DNA from: a bacterium
Lineage (GTDB): Bacteria; Zhuqueibacterota; Zhuqueibacteria; Zhuqueibacterales; Geothermadaptataceae
Length of the DNA: 64,000 nucleotides
Assembly: GCA_024275575.1 (NCBI GenBank)
Contig: JAJRYV010000134.1
Span: 124,001-188,000 of the forward strand
Direction of reading: 5' to 3'
Shown: positions 8,455-17,559 of the stretch, piece after piece
Layout of the letters: each line of letters opens with the position of its first letter
Position numbering within the stretch: the stretch's first letter is position 1
Notes under the pieces: model-generated
The model's input: the letters and a program-made list of their open reading frames with translations, nothing else
The model's database searches: none
What the model was told of the DNA's origin: nothing
Translations under genes and position numbers: made by a program

Positions 8455-9501
8455 TTGACAGAAGAAAAGTCACAAAGCCCGACCAATCCCGATCTTTTCA
8501 GCGATGAGATCGAATTCGACCGCACACTGCGGCCGCGCTCATTCGCCGATTTTACCGGTCAGGAAAAATTAAAAGAAAACCTGCACGTTTTTATTCAGGC
8601 GGCACGCGGCCGCGGAGAAAGTCTCGATCATGTTTTATTTTACGGGCCACCGGGACTGGGAAAAACGACCCTAGCGAATATCATTGCGGCGGAAATGGAT
8701 TCCGGCATTCGCATCACTTCCGGACCGGCACTGGAAAAACCGGGCGACCTTGCAGGGATTTTAACCAATCTGCAGGAACACGATGTTTTGTTTATCGATG
8801 AAATACACCGACTGGGTAAGGTTGTTGAAGAATACCTTTATCCGGCGATGGAAGATTTCAAGCTCGATATCATCATCGATAAAGGTGCGAATGCCCGCAC
8901 GATTCAACTTAATTTGCCGAAATTCACCCTGGTCGGTGCGACGACGCGCGCCGGGCAACTCACCTCGCCGATGCGCGCCCGCTTTGGCGTGGTCTCGCGA
9001 CTGGATTATTATAATGTGGATGATTTGCAGCAGATTTTGCAACGTTCGGCAAAGTTGCTCGAAATCGAACTCCTGGCTGATGCAGGCGCAGAAATTGCCC
9101 GTCGGGCGCGCGGAACACCACGTGTCGCTAACCGGCTGTTGCGCCGTGTGCGCGATTTTGCCCAAATCGCCGGCAGCAGAACAATCGATCTGGAAATTGC
9201 ATTGCACAGTCTCGGCCGTCTCGATGTTGACGCCCGCGGACTGGATGATATGGATAAACGAATTCTCTTGACATTGATTGAGAAATTCAACGGTGGGCCG
9301 GTGGGCGTCAGTACGCTCGCCGTTGCCATCGGCGAAAAAGGCGAAACACTGGAGGAAATCTATGAGCCCTACCTGGTGCAGGAAGGGTTTATCAAAAGGA
9401 CGCAGCGGGGCAGGATGGTCACGCAACTCGCTTTGGATCATCTTGATATTACTTTGAAAACGAGGGCGCAACAAAAAAACCTTTTTGATTCAGATGATTA
9501 G
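8455..9501 (+). CDS. ruvB: Holliday junction branch-migration ATPase RuvB
   Basis: Hexameric AAA+ motor that drives branch migration with RuvA. Walker [10 protein letters not shown] is at about residue 64 and Walker B LFIDEIH at about 111. Sensor 1 lies in LVGATTRAG, the arginine finger in SPMRARFG, and a winged-helix C-terminal domain ends the protein. Length is 348 residues, normal for the family. The start is a TTG immediately after the ruvA stop with no gap, so translational coupling to ruvA is likely. If ruvA truly stops at codon 6, coupling would be affected. Confidence 0.95.
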   Translation: MTEEKSQSPTNPDLFSDEIEFDRTLRPRSFADFTGQEKLKENLHVFIQAARGRGESLDHVLFYGPPGLGKTTLANIIAAEMDSGIRITSGPALEKPGDLAGILTNLQEHDVLFIDEIHRLGKVVEEYLYPAMEDFKLDIIIDKGANARTIQLNLPKFTLVGATTRAGQLTSPMRARFGVVSRLDYYNVDDLQQILQRSAKLLEIELLADAGAEIARRARGTPRVANRLLRRVRDFAQIAGSRTIDLEIALHSLGRLDVDARGLDDMDKRILLTLIEKFNGGPVGVSTLAVAIGEKGETLEEIYEPYLVQEGFIKRTQRGRMVTQLALDHLDITLKTRAQQKNLFDSDD

Positions 9502-9576
9502 TAATGGAGAAAAAAATTGTCGGAATCCTGTTTATGCGTAAAGCAGGTTAGGTAGAGTCTATCCGGGATAACTGTT

Positions 9577-9603
9577 CAGGCAGCGTTAGAAAAACGCTGC
9601 CTG
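9577..9603. repeat. Perfect 11-bp stem-loop after ruvB
   Basis: CAGGCAGCGTT (9577-9587) and AACGCTGCCTG (9593-9603) form an uninterrupted stem with a 5-base loop, 75 bases after the ruvB stop. No T-run follows, so it is not a standard intrinsic terminator, but it could protect the 3' end of the ruv transcript or be part of a repeat. Confidence 0.6.
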
Positions 9604-9700
9604 AGTTTATCGAAGGGAACGCTTTTGGAGACGTCGGAGGGCGCTCCCGCGTAGACAGGTTCAGCGTCCGCTTGGCAGATTGAACGGTATCATCCTGGAA

Positions 9701-9790
9701 TGTTATTTCGAAGCATTTTTCAGTTGAGAAATCTTCAGCATTGAGCGCAGCAAAGATTTCTCACGCTCAAAAACAGTGTTCGAAATGACA
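9701..9790. repeat. 90-bp palindromic intergenic element
   Basis: The ends are inverted repeats, TGTTATTTCGAA (9701-9712) and TTCGAAATGACA (9779-9790), matching at 11 of 12 positions. Nested inside are TGAGAAATCTT (9725-9735) and AAGATTTCTCA (9753-9763), a perfect 11-bp stem around a 17-base loop. The layout resembles dispersed TGTCATTTCGA...GAGAAATCT palindromes I recall from intergenic regions of FCB-group genomes (unchecked). It may be a small non-autonomous mobile element. No transposase is nearby. Confidence 0.55.
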
Positions 9791-10001
9791 GAAAAGGTGC
9801 ATTTCCGGATGTGCACTAAGCCGAGATGGAATTAATTTTCTAAAAAGTTATCTCGCTGCTTTGTCGGGTTGCTCTGTTTTGTTTTTAAAACGTTGCACTT
9901 TTTTCTACGACACTGCGATTGTGCGAGAATGATACAAGGATAGTTGAGAAGCTCCAAACGGGCTTTGTATCTATTCTGTTAAAATAAACCTGAGGCACAC
10001 T

Positions 10002-11030
10002 ATGAAGTTAACCAATTTTAAGTATGAATTGCCAAAAGAACTGATTGCCCAATACCCCGCTGAAAAACGCGATGGCTCCCGGCTTCTGGTGGTCAACCGC
10101 GAAACCCGTGAAATGCAGGAAAGGCATTTTAAAGATATCACTGAGCATTTTGAAAAAGGTGACTGTCTGGTTATCAATGAAACGCGTGTTTTTCCGGCTC
10201 GCCTTTTAGGCACGAAAGACAAAACAGATGCGGAAGTCGAAATTTTTTTGCTGCGTCAGCTTGAAGGCGGCCTGTGGGAGGTTTTGGTGAAACCTGCCCG
10301 CAAAGTACGCGTCGGCAACCGCCTGAGCATCGGTACGGAGCTCATGTGCGATGTCATCGACAACACCGTTTCCGGCGGCCGCGTCGTTCGTTTTAATTTT
10401 GAGGGTGATTTCTTTGATATCATCGATCGTATCGGTCGCTCGCCGCTGCCACCCTATGTCGATCGTGACCCGGAGCCCATGGATAAAGAGCGCTATCAAA
10501 CGGTTTATGCGAAAGTGCGCGGCGCCGTCGCCGCCCCGACCGCCGGGTTGCATTTTACCGAGAAATTACTCGATGCATTGCGTGCTAAAGGCGTGTCTGT
10601 CGTGCCCATCGTGCTGCACCTCGGTCTCGGCAGTTTCCGTCCGGTCATCGTTGAAGACCTCGGCCGCCACAAAATGGATAGCGAGTATTATGAGATCACC
10701 CAGGAAAGCGCTGAAATCATCAATTCGACGATGAAAAATGGCGGCAAAATCACGGCTGTCGGCACCAGCGTTGTACGCGCTTTGGAAACGCAGGTCACTT
10801 CGGAAGGCTGGGTCAAACCTGATAGAGGCTGGACCGACAAGTTTATTTATCCGCCGTATAATTTTAAAATCGTCGACCGGCTGGTTACCAATTTCCACCT
10901 GCCTGCATCGACGTTGCTGATGCTCATCTCGGCATTTGCCGGGCATGATCTGGTCTTTGAAGCCTATGAAAAAGCTATCGCCGGCAAGTTTCGCTTTTAC
11001 AGCTACGGCGATGCGATGCTGGTCATCTGA
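10002..11030 (+). CDS. queA: S-adenosylmethionine:tRNA ribosyltransferase-isomerase QueA
   Basis: Transfers and isomerises the ribose of S-adenosylmethionine onto preQ1 in tRNA, making epoxyqueuosine at wobble position 34. The 342-residue protein has the family's N-terminal YELPKELIAQYPAEKRDGSRLL, the central APTAGLHFTEKLLDAL motif and C-terminal TNFHLPASTLLMLISAFAG. The start ATG follows a GAGGCAC sequence. It is separated from ruvB by 500 bases but is followed 9 bases later by ispD, so it probably leads the queA-ispD-ispF unit. Confidence 0.95.
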   Translation: MKLTNFKYELPKELIAQYPAEKRDGSRLLVVNRETREMQERHFKDITEHFEKGDCLVINETRVFPARLLGTKDKTDAEVEIFLLRQLEGGLWEVLVKPARKVRVGNRLSIGTELMCDVIDNTVSGGRVVRFNFEGDFFDIIDRIGRSPLPPYVDRDPEPMDKERYQTVYAKVRGAVAAPTAGLHFTEKLLDALRAKGVSVVPIVLHLGLGSFRPVIVEDLGRHKMDSEYYEITQESAEIINSTMKNGGKITAVGTSVVRALETQVTSEGWVKPDRGWTDKFIYPPYNFKIVDRLVTNFHLPASTLLMLISAFAGHDLVFEAYEKAIAGKFRFYSYGDAMLVI

Positions 11031-11039
11031 GGCAGATGA

Positions 11040-11723
11040 ATGGTACTTGCAGCCATCATCGTCGCAGCGGGAAAAGGGCAGCGATTCGGTCAGGATATTC
11101 CCAAGCAATTTCTCGATTTGGCCGGCAAACCGGTTTTGGCGCATGCCATCAGCGCATTTGAAAATCATGCGAAAATCGACCGTATCGTGATCGTTGGAGC
11201 GCCGGACCGGCTGGTTTATATCGCTGAAGAAATCGTTGACAGGTTCCATTTCGGAAAAGTAGAACGCATTGTTGGCGGCGGGGCAGAGCGGAAAGATTCC
11301 GTGCTCGCCGGAATTGAAGCGCTGGAAATGCAATCAGGCCCGGTTTTGATACACGATGGCGCACGGCCGCTGGTTGCGGCGCCGGTCATCGAACGTGTAA
11401 TTTCGCTATTGGCCGCTGAAAAAGCGGTCGTGCCTGCTGTGTCTGTCGCAGATACGATAAAAGAAATTGAAAACGGCCGGGTGCTTCAGACGCCTGACCG
11501 GTCACGCCTGCGGGCGATTCAAACCCCGCAGGGGTTTCAAATTGAGACTCTGAAACCGCTGCTGCAAAGGGGAAATAGCCGCCAGGTTACCGATGAAGCC
11601 ATGTTACTGGAAAAAAACGGAATACCGGTTGCGGTCGTCGAAGGCGACCGCTGTAATTTGAAAATGACCACGGCGCTGGATTTAAAAGTGGCTGAATTGA
11701 TATTAAAGGAACGGGCTGAATGA
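11040..11723 (+). CDS. ispD: 2-C-methyl-D-erythritol 4-phosphate cytidylyltransferase IspD
   Basis: Third enzyme of the MEP isoprenoid pathway: couples methylerythritol phosphate to CTP. The nucleotidyltransferase signature [14 protein letters not shown] opens the protein, followed by [21 protein letters not shown] and the C-terminal [15 protein letters not shown] stretch. Length is 227 residues, typical. It overlaps ispF by 4 bases (ATGA), so the two pathway enzymes are translationally coupled. Confidence 0.95.
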   Translation: MVLAAIIVAAGKGQRFGQDIPKQFLDLAGKPVLAHAISAFENHAKIDRIVIVGAPDRLVYIAEEIVDRFHFGKVERIVGGGAERKDSVLAGIEALEMQSGPVLIHDGARPLVAAPVIERVISLLAAEKAVVPAVSVADTIKEIENGRVLQTPDRSRLRAIQTPQGFQIETLKPLLQRGNSRQVTDEAMLLEKNGIPVAVVEGDRCNLKMTTALDLKVAELILKERAE

Positions 11724-12223
11724 GAGTTGGACTTGGCTATGACGTGCATCCATTGGTAAAAGGCCGCCCGATGATAATCGGCGGGGTGACGATCCCGTTT
11801 GAAAAAGGCCTCAGCGGCCATTCCGATGCCGATGTCCTGTTACATGCCATCGGCGATGCGTTGTTGGGCGCTGCGGCGCTCGGTGACCTGGGTAAACATT
11901 TTCCCGATACGGAGCCGGCATATGCGAATTTTTCCAGCCTGCTGCTATTGCGGGAAATCAATGGTTTACTGATCAAAAATAACTATCACATCATCAACAT
12001 CGACGCGACGATTGTCATCGAGAAACCCAAAATGGCGCCGCATATCGAAAGCATGCGCAAAAATATTGCGGCGTGCCTACACATAGACATAGCGGTGATT
12101 TCGGTGAAAGCGACGACCTCCGAAGGCATGAGTTTTGTCGGCAAGGGTGCGGGGGTTGCGGTGCAGGCCATCGCACTGATCGGAAGCATGAAAGCAGCGA
12201 ATGGAAAACAACCGAATTGCTAA
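11720..12223 (+). CDS. ispF: 2-C-methyl-D-erythritol 2,4-cyclodiphosphate synthase IspF
   Basis: Fifth MEP-pathway enzyme, forming the cyclic diphosphate. The zinc ligands Asp8 and His10 lie in GLGYDVHPL and the third in [24 protein letters not shown] and the C-terminal [17 protein letters not shown] are also present. Length is 167 residues, slightly longer than the usual 157-160 because of a short C-terminal tail. ispE, the step between IspD and IspF, is not in the window. Confidence 0.95.
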   Translation: MRVGLGYDVHPLVKGRPMIIGGVTIPFEKGLSGHSDADVLLHAIGDALLGAAALGDLGKHFPDTEPAYANFSSLLLLREINGLLIKNNYHIINIDATIVIEKPKMAPHIESMRKNIAACLHIDIAVISVKATTSEGMSFVGKGAGVAVQAIALIGSMKAANGKQPNC

Positions 12224-12335
12224 AATATGCACAAACCCGTCCGTCAAACGGCATGGTTTATCCAGGGCCTTGATGACAAGTTCAAATTCCAGAGAATTTA
12301 AGCGCATGTACTCAATCTGAAAAGGAAAATAGGCG

Positions 12336-13784
12336 ATGACGCAGGAAATACGAGTACGATTTGCCCCAAGTCCGACAGGCAAATTGCATATCGGCAATGC
12401 CAGAACAGCGATTTTGAACTGGCTTTTTGCGCGCCACAGCGGGGGGCGGTTGATTCTGCGAATCGAAGATACCGACTTGGAGCGCTCATCGAAAGAAAGT
12501 GAAGAGGGAATCTACCGTGATTTGATATGGCTGGGTATCGACTGGGATGAGGGGCCTGATATCGGCGGAGAATTCGGCCCGTACCGGCAGATGGAGCGCA
12601 CTGATATTTATGGGAAATATATCGATTCCCTGCTGGGAAAAGGCCATGCTTACCATTGTTTCTGCACACTGGAAGAACTCGACGAAATGCGCGAAAAAGC
12701 GCAGGCTGCGGGCAAGACCGACGTCTGGTACGACGGCCGCCACCGCAATTTGACCGCCGGGGAAAAAGAAGCATTCATCGCACAGGGGCGCAAACCTGTG
12801 GTACGGTTAAAATATCCGGATGAGGATATTTCATTTCATGATATCGTCAAAGGTGATTTGACATTTCCTGCCGGCAGTACCGGCGATTTTGTCATCGCAC
12901 GCAGCGACGGTACGCCGACCTATAATTTTGTCGTCGTCATCGATGACGGCCTGATGAAAATAAGCCATGTGATTCGCGGCGACGATCATCTTTCCAACAC
13001 CCCGAAGCAGATTGCCGTGTATCGGGCGCTGGGCTGGCAAGCGCCGCAATTTGCCCATATCCCGATGATCCTCGGTGATGACCGCACCCGGCTTTCGAAA
13101 CGGCATGGCGCCACCTCGGTGCAGGGCTATTGCGAAGCTGGCTTTTTACCCGCGGCGCTGATCAATTTTATGAGTTTGCTGAGCTGGTCATCGCCCTCCG
13201 GTGATGAGATTTTGTCGCTTGAGCGCCTGGTTGAGGAGTTTGATTTCTCCCGTGTTTCCAAATCACCGGCTGTTTTTGACAATGAAAAACTCGCGTGGAT
13301 GAATGGCATGTATATTCGCGCTTTACCGCTTTCCCGGCTCACTGATTTATGCTTGCCCTACCTCGAAAAAGCCGGCTATCCGTTGCCGCAGCGTGATAAA
13401 CTGGAGCAAATCGTTTCGCTGGTACAGGACAACCTCGAACGCCTGAAGGATTGTGTTGAAAAGCTGGAATTCGTTTTTGCCGATCGCGTGGCGCCCGCAA
13501 CACCGGACGCCGTGCGCATGATCGAGAAAGAATCGACACCCAAGGTTTTCTGGTCATTTTTGCGTCAGGCCGATAAAGTGGAACATCTGGATTTTGCCCA
13601 GTTTCGAAAAATTATGAAAACAGTGAGTAATGAGACCGGCGTCATGGGCAAGGATTTGTGGATGCCTGTGCGCGTCGCTTTAACTGGAGATATCCACGGC
13701 CCCGACCTGCCGAAAGTGGTGGATATCTTCGGCAAGGAACGCTGCAAAAAAAGAATCGAATCAGCGCTGCACCTCGAAAAATGA
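12336..13784 (+). CDS. gltX: Glutamyl-tRNA synthetase GltX
   Basis: Charges tRNA-Glu. Class I synthetase signatures: FAPSPTGKLHIGNARTA (HIGH equivalent, about residue 15) and TRLSKRHG (KMSKS equivalent, about residue 253). Length is 482 residues, normal. A discriminating or non-discriminating enzyme cannot be told apart here; a gatC gene near the right end of the window shows that an amidotransferase route exists in this genome. The 3' end overlaps the BtpA-family gene by ATGA. Confidence 0.95.
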   Translation: MTQEIRVRFAPSPTGKLHIGNARTAILNWLFARHSGGRLILRIEDTDLERSSKESEEGIYRDLIWLGIDWDEGPDIGGEFGPYRQMERTDIYGKYIDSLLGKGHAYHCFCTLEELDEMREKAQAAGKTDVWYDGRHRNLTAGEKEAFIAQGRKPVVRLKYPDEDISFHDIVKGDLTFPAGSTGDFVIARSDGTPTYNFVVVIDDGLMKISHVIRGDDHLSNTPKQIAVYRALGWQAPQFAHIPMILGDDRTRLSKRHGATSVQGYCEAGFLPAALINFMSLLSWSSPSGDEILSLERLVEEFDFSRVSKSPAVFDNEKLAWMNGMYIRALPLSRLTDLCLPYLEKAGYPLPQRDKLEQIVSLVQDNLERLKDCVEKLEFVFADRVAPATPDAVRMIEKESTPKVFWSFLRQADKVEHLDFAQFRKIMKTVSNETGVMGKDLWMPVRVALTGDIHGPDLPKVVDIFGKERCKKRIESALHLEK

Positions 13785-14581
13785 AACTAAAATCGATCTT
13801 TAACAGCGATAAACCGGTGATCGGCATGGTGCATTTGCAAGCACTACCGGGCGCTCCGGCTTTCTGCGGTGATCTGCAAAATGTGCTGGATGCGGCGCAG
13901 CGCGATATCGAAGCGCTGCAGAATGGCGGCGCCAACGGTTTGATGTTTGAAAATTTTAACGACGTTCCTTTTTATCCCGATACCGTGCCGGCAGAAACAA
14001 TTGCTGCTTTCACCTCGGTTCTGGCGCAATTAAAAAAATACCTCACTTTACCGTTTGGTGTTAATGTTTTGCGCAACGACGGTATGGCAGCGATTGCCAT
14101 TGCAGTGGCGACTGGAGCGCAGTTTATCCGTGTCAATGTGTTCAGCGGCGCCACTGTGACCGATCAGGGCGTTTTGCAAGCGCAAGCGCACGAAATCGTG
14201 CGCAAAAGAGCGCAGATCGCGCCGCAAGTGAAAATTTTTGCCGATGTGCAGGTTAAACACGGCAAGGCGCTTATCCGGCGGCCGATCGGCGAAGAAGCGC
14301 TTGAATTGCTCGAACGTTCCCGTGCCGATGCGCTGATTTGCAGTGGTAGCATGACCGGGCAGGCTGTTGATATGCAGGATTTGCATGAGATTCGGGCGGT
14401 GGTACGCGATGCAGCGGTCATTCTCGGAAGCGGTGCAACGGCGGAGAACTGGCGTGAATACGGGCGCTTTGCCGACGCCGTCATCGTCGGTACGGCGTTG
14501 AAAAAAAACGGCGATGTGGGCGCCGCAGTTGAAGAAAATCGCGTTAAAGAATTTATGCGACAGATACAGGAGCTAAAATGA
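13781..14581 (+). CDS. BtpA/SgcQ-family TIM-barrel protein
   Basis: A 266-residue protein of the BtpA family. BtpA was named for a cyanobacterial role in photosystem I stability, but non-photosynthetic bacteria carry homologues of unknown function. Typical features are IGMVHLQALPGAP near the start, GGANGLMFENFNDVPF, FGVNVLRNDG, QFIRVNVFSGATVTDQGVLQ, and the C-terminal LGSGATAENWREYG. I use the ATG overlapping the gltX stop; the frame is open upstream inside gltX, but that extension has no family similarity. The 3' end overlaps cysS by ATGA, so gltX, this gene and cysS form one coupled unit. Confidence 0.88.
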   Translation: MKLKSIFNSDKPVIGMVHLQALPGAPAFCGDLQNVLDAAQRDIEALQNGGANGLMFENFNDVPFYPDTVPAETIAAFTSVLAQLKKYLTLPFGVNVLRNDGMAAIAIAVATGAQFIRVNVFSGATVTDQGVLQAQAHEIVRKRAQIAPQVKIFADVQVKHGKALIRRPIGEEALELLERSRADALICSGSMTGQAVDMQDLHEIRAVVRDAAVILGSGATAENWREYGRFADAVIVGTALKKNGDVGAAVEENRVKEFMRQIQELK

Positions 14582-16029
14582 GCATCACGGTATTCAATAC
14601 GCTGTCAGGAAAAAAAGAAGAATACAAACCGATCAACCCGGATTATAGTGGGTTTTATGTCTGCGGACCGACGGTCTATGATTATTTCCACATCGGCAAT
14701 GCGCGGCCCTTCATCGTTTTTGATGTCATTCGTCGCTTTCTTATTTTTCGCGGCTATAATGTACGCTATGTGATGAATCTGACGGATATCGATGACAAGA
14801 TCATCAACCGGGCGAAAGAAGAGGGGGTGACGAGCAAGGAAATAGCCGACCGCTATATCAACGCTTTTTTTGAAGATATTCAGAAACTTGGTATCCGCCC
14901 GGCGGATGTCTATTCACGGGCGACGGATCATGTTCCGGAAATCATCACCATCATCAAAAAACTGATCGCGGTCGACGCAGCTTATGCTACCGCCGGGGAT
15001 GTTTTTTTTGATGTCAAACAATTTTCCCGGTATGGCCAGCTATCGAAAAAGAAACTGGAAGATTTGCAGGCGGGCAAACGCATCGCTGTCGATGAGCTGA
15101 AAAAAAATCCGGCAGATTTCGTCTTGTGGAAAAAAGCCAAACCCGGTGAGCCTTCGTGGCCCAGCCCCTGGGGCAATGGTCGCCCGGGCTGGCATATCGA
15201 ATGCTCGGCGATGTCGATGAAATTTCTCGGCAATTCCTTCGATTTTCACGGCGGCGGGCAGGATTTGATTTTCCCGCACCATGAAAATGAGATTGCCCAG
15301 AGTTGCGCCTCCAGCGGCTGTGATACTTTTGCCAAATACTGGCTGCATAACGGTTTTCTCGATATGAAAGGCGAGAAAATGTCGAAATCACTCGGCAATT
15401 TTATCACCGCACGCGAGCTGATGGAAATTTACCCGGCATCGACGATTCGTCTGTTTTATTTGCAAAAACATTACCGCGGCCCCATCGATTTTTCTGAAGA
15501 TGGACTGAATGCCGCCCGCACGACGGCTGAACGGCTGGCGCTCACTTATAAAAAACTCGCAAGGCTGACACCGGGATACACAGGTGATTTTGAGATGGAA
15601 TCCCGGCAGCAGACACCACGGCTAAAAGAATTTCACCACCGGATTTCTACTCTCGATGAGGAACTGATTGCGGCGATGGAAGATGATTTCAATACCCCCG
15701 GGGCCATCGGTAAACTCTTTGATATCGTGCGGGAAGTCAATAAATTTATCGATGAAGGCGCTGCTGAAGAGCAAGAGAAAGAAGTTTTAGCATGGGTGCA
15801 GGGGAAGCTCGATGATTATGACCGTTTCCTCGGCGTCATCGATAAAAGCCAGGGTGGTATCGATCATGAGCGTATGGATGCCGTCATGCGGGCGGTGATA
15901 AAGCTGCGGCATTCGTTACGCAAAGAGAAGAACTGGCCGCTGGCTGATCAACTGCGTGACGGCCTCACGGAAGCGGGTATAATTCTCGAAGATTCTCCCG
16001 CCGGAACAACATGGCGCTGGAGAAAATAA
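14578..16029 (+). CDS. cysS: Cysteinyl-tRNA synthetase CysS
   Basis: Charges tRNA-Cys. Zinc ligands are visible in YVCGPTVYD, WHIECSAM and HHENEIAQS. The class I motifs are FHIGNARPF and KMSKSLGNF (about residue 267). Length is 483 residues, typical. It ends the queA-to-cysS run; a promoter and five tRNA genes follow. Confidence 0.96.
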   Translation: MSITVFNTLSGKKEEYKPINPDYSGFYVCGPTVYDYFHIGNARPFIVFDVIRRFLIFRGYNVRYVMNLTDIDDKIINRAKEEGVTSKEIADRYINAFFEDIQKLGIRPADVYSRATDHVPEIITIIKKLIAVDAAYATAGDVFFDVKQFSRYGQLSKKKLEDLQAGKRIAVDELKKNPADFVLWKKAKPGEPSWPSPWGNGRPGWHIECSAMSMKFLGNSFDFHGGGQDLIFPHHENEIAQSCASSGCDTFAKYWLHNGFLDMKGEKMSKSLGNFITARELMEIYPASTIRLFYLQKHYRGPIDFSEDGLNAARTTAERLALTYKKLARLTPGYTGDFEMESRQQTPRLKEFHHRISTLDEELIAAMEDDFNTPGAIGKLFDIVREVNKFIDEGAAEEQEKEVLAWVQGKLDDYDRFLGVIDKSQGGIDHERMDAVMRAVIKLRHSLRKEKNWPLADQLRDGLTEAGIILEDSPAGTTWRWRK

Positions 16030-16044
16030 AAAATTAAAATAATC

Positions 16045-16072
16045 TTGACATGGTCAAATTTTATTCTATATT
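16045..16072 (+). promoter_or_regulatory. Sigma70-type promoter for the tRNA/secE unit
   Basis: A consensus TTGACA (16045-16050) and TATATT (16067-16072) are separated by 16 bases, 47 bases before the first tRNA and just after cysS. It probably drives the tRNA cluster and may read on into secE-nusG. Confidence 0.75.
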
Positions 16073-16118
16073 ATTTGGCTGTTCTTAAATCGCGATAATA
16101 AAAATTATTGAAATATTT

Positions 16119-16191
16119 GCCACCATAGCTCAGTTGGTAGAGCAACTGATTTGTAATCAGTGGGTCGCGGGTTCAACTCCTGCTGGTGGCT
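16119..16191 (+). tRNA. tRNA-Thr (TGT)
   Basis: A cloverleaf folds with acceptor stem GCCACCA/TGGTGGC, a D-arm containing AGCTCAGTTGGTAGAGC, an anticodon stem ACTGA/TCAGT with TGT in the loop TTTGTAA, and a T-arm with GGTTCAACTCC. The 3' CCA is not encoded. First of five clustered tRNA genes. Confidence 0.95.
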
Positions 16192-16204
16192 CTTCAATTG
16201 TCGC

Positions 16205-16286
16205 GGGGAGATTCCAGAGTGGCCAAATGGGGCAGACTGTAAATCTGTTGGCAAAGCCTTCGGAGGTTCGAATCCTCCTCTCCCCA
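16205..16286 (+). tRNA. tRNA-Tyr (GTA)
   Basis: Acceptor stem GGGGAGA/TCTCCCC, anticodon GTA in the loop CTGTAAA, and a long variable arm (TTGGCAAAGCCTTC region) as expected for a class II tRNA. The T-arm carries GGTTCGAATCC. CCA is not encoded. Confidence 0.95.
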
Positions 16287-16429
16287 CTGAGTGTCGTCAG
16301 TTTGGTGTGTTGCCCCCAATTTTCCTGCTGCACACCACGAATGCTTCTATTATCTTCATTTTTTTATATTTTAAGCGAAGCATGCTATGGTGTCCTGCGA
16401 AATCCGGGGTTTTTTTATCTTTGGAAAAT

Positions 16430-16507
<78 letters not shown>

Positions 16508-16519
16508 TGCAGGTGAAAT

Positions 16520-16592
<73 letters not shown>

Positions 16593-16651
16593 CTCATTTA
16601 GAAGCGGTGGCATCAACCCTTGCGATGCAAAATTTCGATCCTTTTTGACTC

Positions 16652-16725
16652 AGGTCTGTAGCACAAGTGGCTAGTGCACCGGTCTCCAAAACCGGGGGTT
16701 GGGGGTTCGAGTCCCTCCAGACCTG
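16652..16725 (+). tRNA. tRNA-Trp (CCA)
   Basis: Acceptor stem AGGTCTG/CAGACCT, anticodon stem CCGGT/ACCGG with CCA in the loop CTCCAAA, and T-arm GGGGGTTCGAGTCCC. It stands immediately before secE, a tRNA-Trp-secE-nusG arrangement common in bacteria. Confidence 0.95.
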
Positions 16726-16769
16726 CAAACAGTAAAGACCCCGATTTTATTTGGAGACAGACGAACGAA

Positions 16770-16958
16770 ATGGCACTATTTCAAAAACCTTTAAAGTTTA
16801 TCGAAGAGGTAAAGGTCGAGCTTGCCAAAGTGAGCTGGCCCGATTTTGAGTCGTTGAAAAGCAGCACCTGGGTCGTCATTGCTTTGTCGCTTTTTTTGGC
16901 GATTTATATTTTTGCAATCGACAAGGGATTGAGCTATTTAGTTTTCCTGTTGTATTGA
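16770..16958 (+). CDS. secE: Preprotein translocase subunit SecE
   Basis: Small essential subunit of the SecYEG channel that clamps SecY in the inner membrane. The 62-residue product has the amphipathic LKFIEEVKVELAKVSWPD motif followed by a single membrane span (about residues 33-60). The frame extends upstream through tRNA-Trp, but the ATG at 16770 gives the family's normal short form. nusG follows after 19 bases, the usual secE-nusG pair. Confidence 0.95.
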   Translation: MALFQKPLKFIEEVKVELAKVSWPDFESLKSSTWVVIALSLFLAIYIFAIDKGLSYLVFLLY

Positions 16959-16977
16959 ACCAAGCTAGGAACAAGGC

Positions 16978-17541
16978 GTGGCGGAAAATATCGAAAATAA
17001 TGCTGATACCGAGCTCAAATGGTATGCTTTGCACGTTTTATCGGGCCATGAGCAGAAAGTAAAGGCGCATCTGGAAAACGAAGCCGAGCTGGCTGGTTTA
17101 TCCGACAAGATCGAGCAGATTCTCATTCCTGCCGAGCAGGTAACGGAAATGCGGCAGGGCAAGAAGAGAACGCGCAATAAAGTTTTCTTCCCAGGATATA
17201 TGCTCGTCGAGATGGAGCTGAGCAAGGAAACGCGCCATCTGGTTATTAATACGCCGGGTATCACCAATTTTGTCGGGCCGCGCAATCAACCACAGCCGCT
17301 GCGGCAGGATGAGGTCGAGCGGATACTCGGCCGGGTGGATGAAGCAGGTTCGGAGGAGCGGGTGGAAATTCCGTTCCGTATCGGCGATCCCATTCGTGTT
17401 AACGATGGGCCTTTCACTGATTTTACCGGTTTCATCGAAGAGATTAACGAAGAGAAGAAAAAAGTAAAAGTTAGAGTGAGTATTTTTGGCAGGTCGACAC
17501 CTGTCGAACTTGACTTTCTACAAGTCGAACTTGAAAATTAA
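16978..17541 (+). CDS. nusG: Transcription termination/antitermination factor NusG
   Basis: Binds RNA polymerase and couples it to Rho or to the ribosome. The NGN domain (WYALHVLSGHEQKV through FPGYMLVEMEL and TPGITNFVG) occupies about residues 13-120, and the KOW domain (GDPIRVNDGPFTDFTG) is at about 135-185. Length is 187 residues, typical. The start is GTG at 16978. Confidence 0.96.
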   Translation: MAENIENNADTELKWYALHVLSGHEQKVKAHLENEAELAGLSDKIEQILIPAEQVTEMRQGKKRTRNKVFFPGYMLVEMELSKETRHLVINTPGITNFVGPRNQPQPLRQDEVERILGRVDEAGSEERVEIPFRIGDPIRVNDGPFTDFTGFIEEINEEKKKVKVRVSIFGRSTPVELDFLQVELEN

Positions 17542-17559
17542 GCATACGGTGGATAATTC

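Larger units (their letters stand above)
9502..10001. other. 500-base intergenic region between ruvB and queA
   Basis: No open frame with family features. It holds a perfect 11-bp hairpin (9577-9603) and a 90-bp palindromic repeat-like element (9701-9790), listed separately. Since ruvB and queA are often adjacent in bacteria, this spacer looks like an acquired or expanded segment. No convincing promoter for queA was found, although one must lie here or upstream. Confidence 0.6.

Noticed and set aside
8761..9474. A 237-codon minus-strand open frame
   Set aside because: It is antisense to ruvB, which has every catalytic motif; the shadow has no recognisable motif or ribosome-binding site.
16287..16429. 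A sixth tRNA gene between tRNA-Tyr and tRNA-Gly
   Set aside because: The spacer has a TGGTGTG/CACACCA inverted repeat but no cloverleaf or T-loop sequence.
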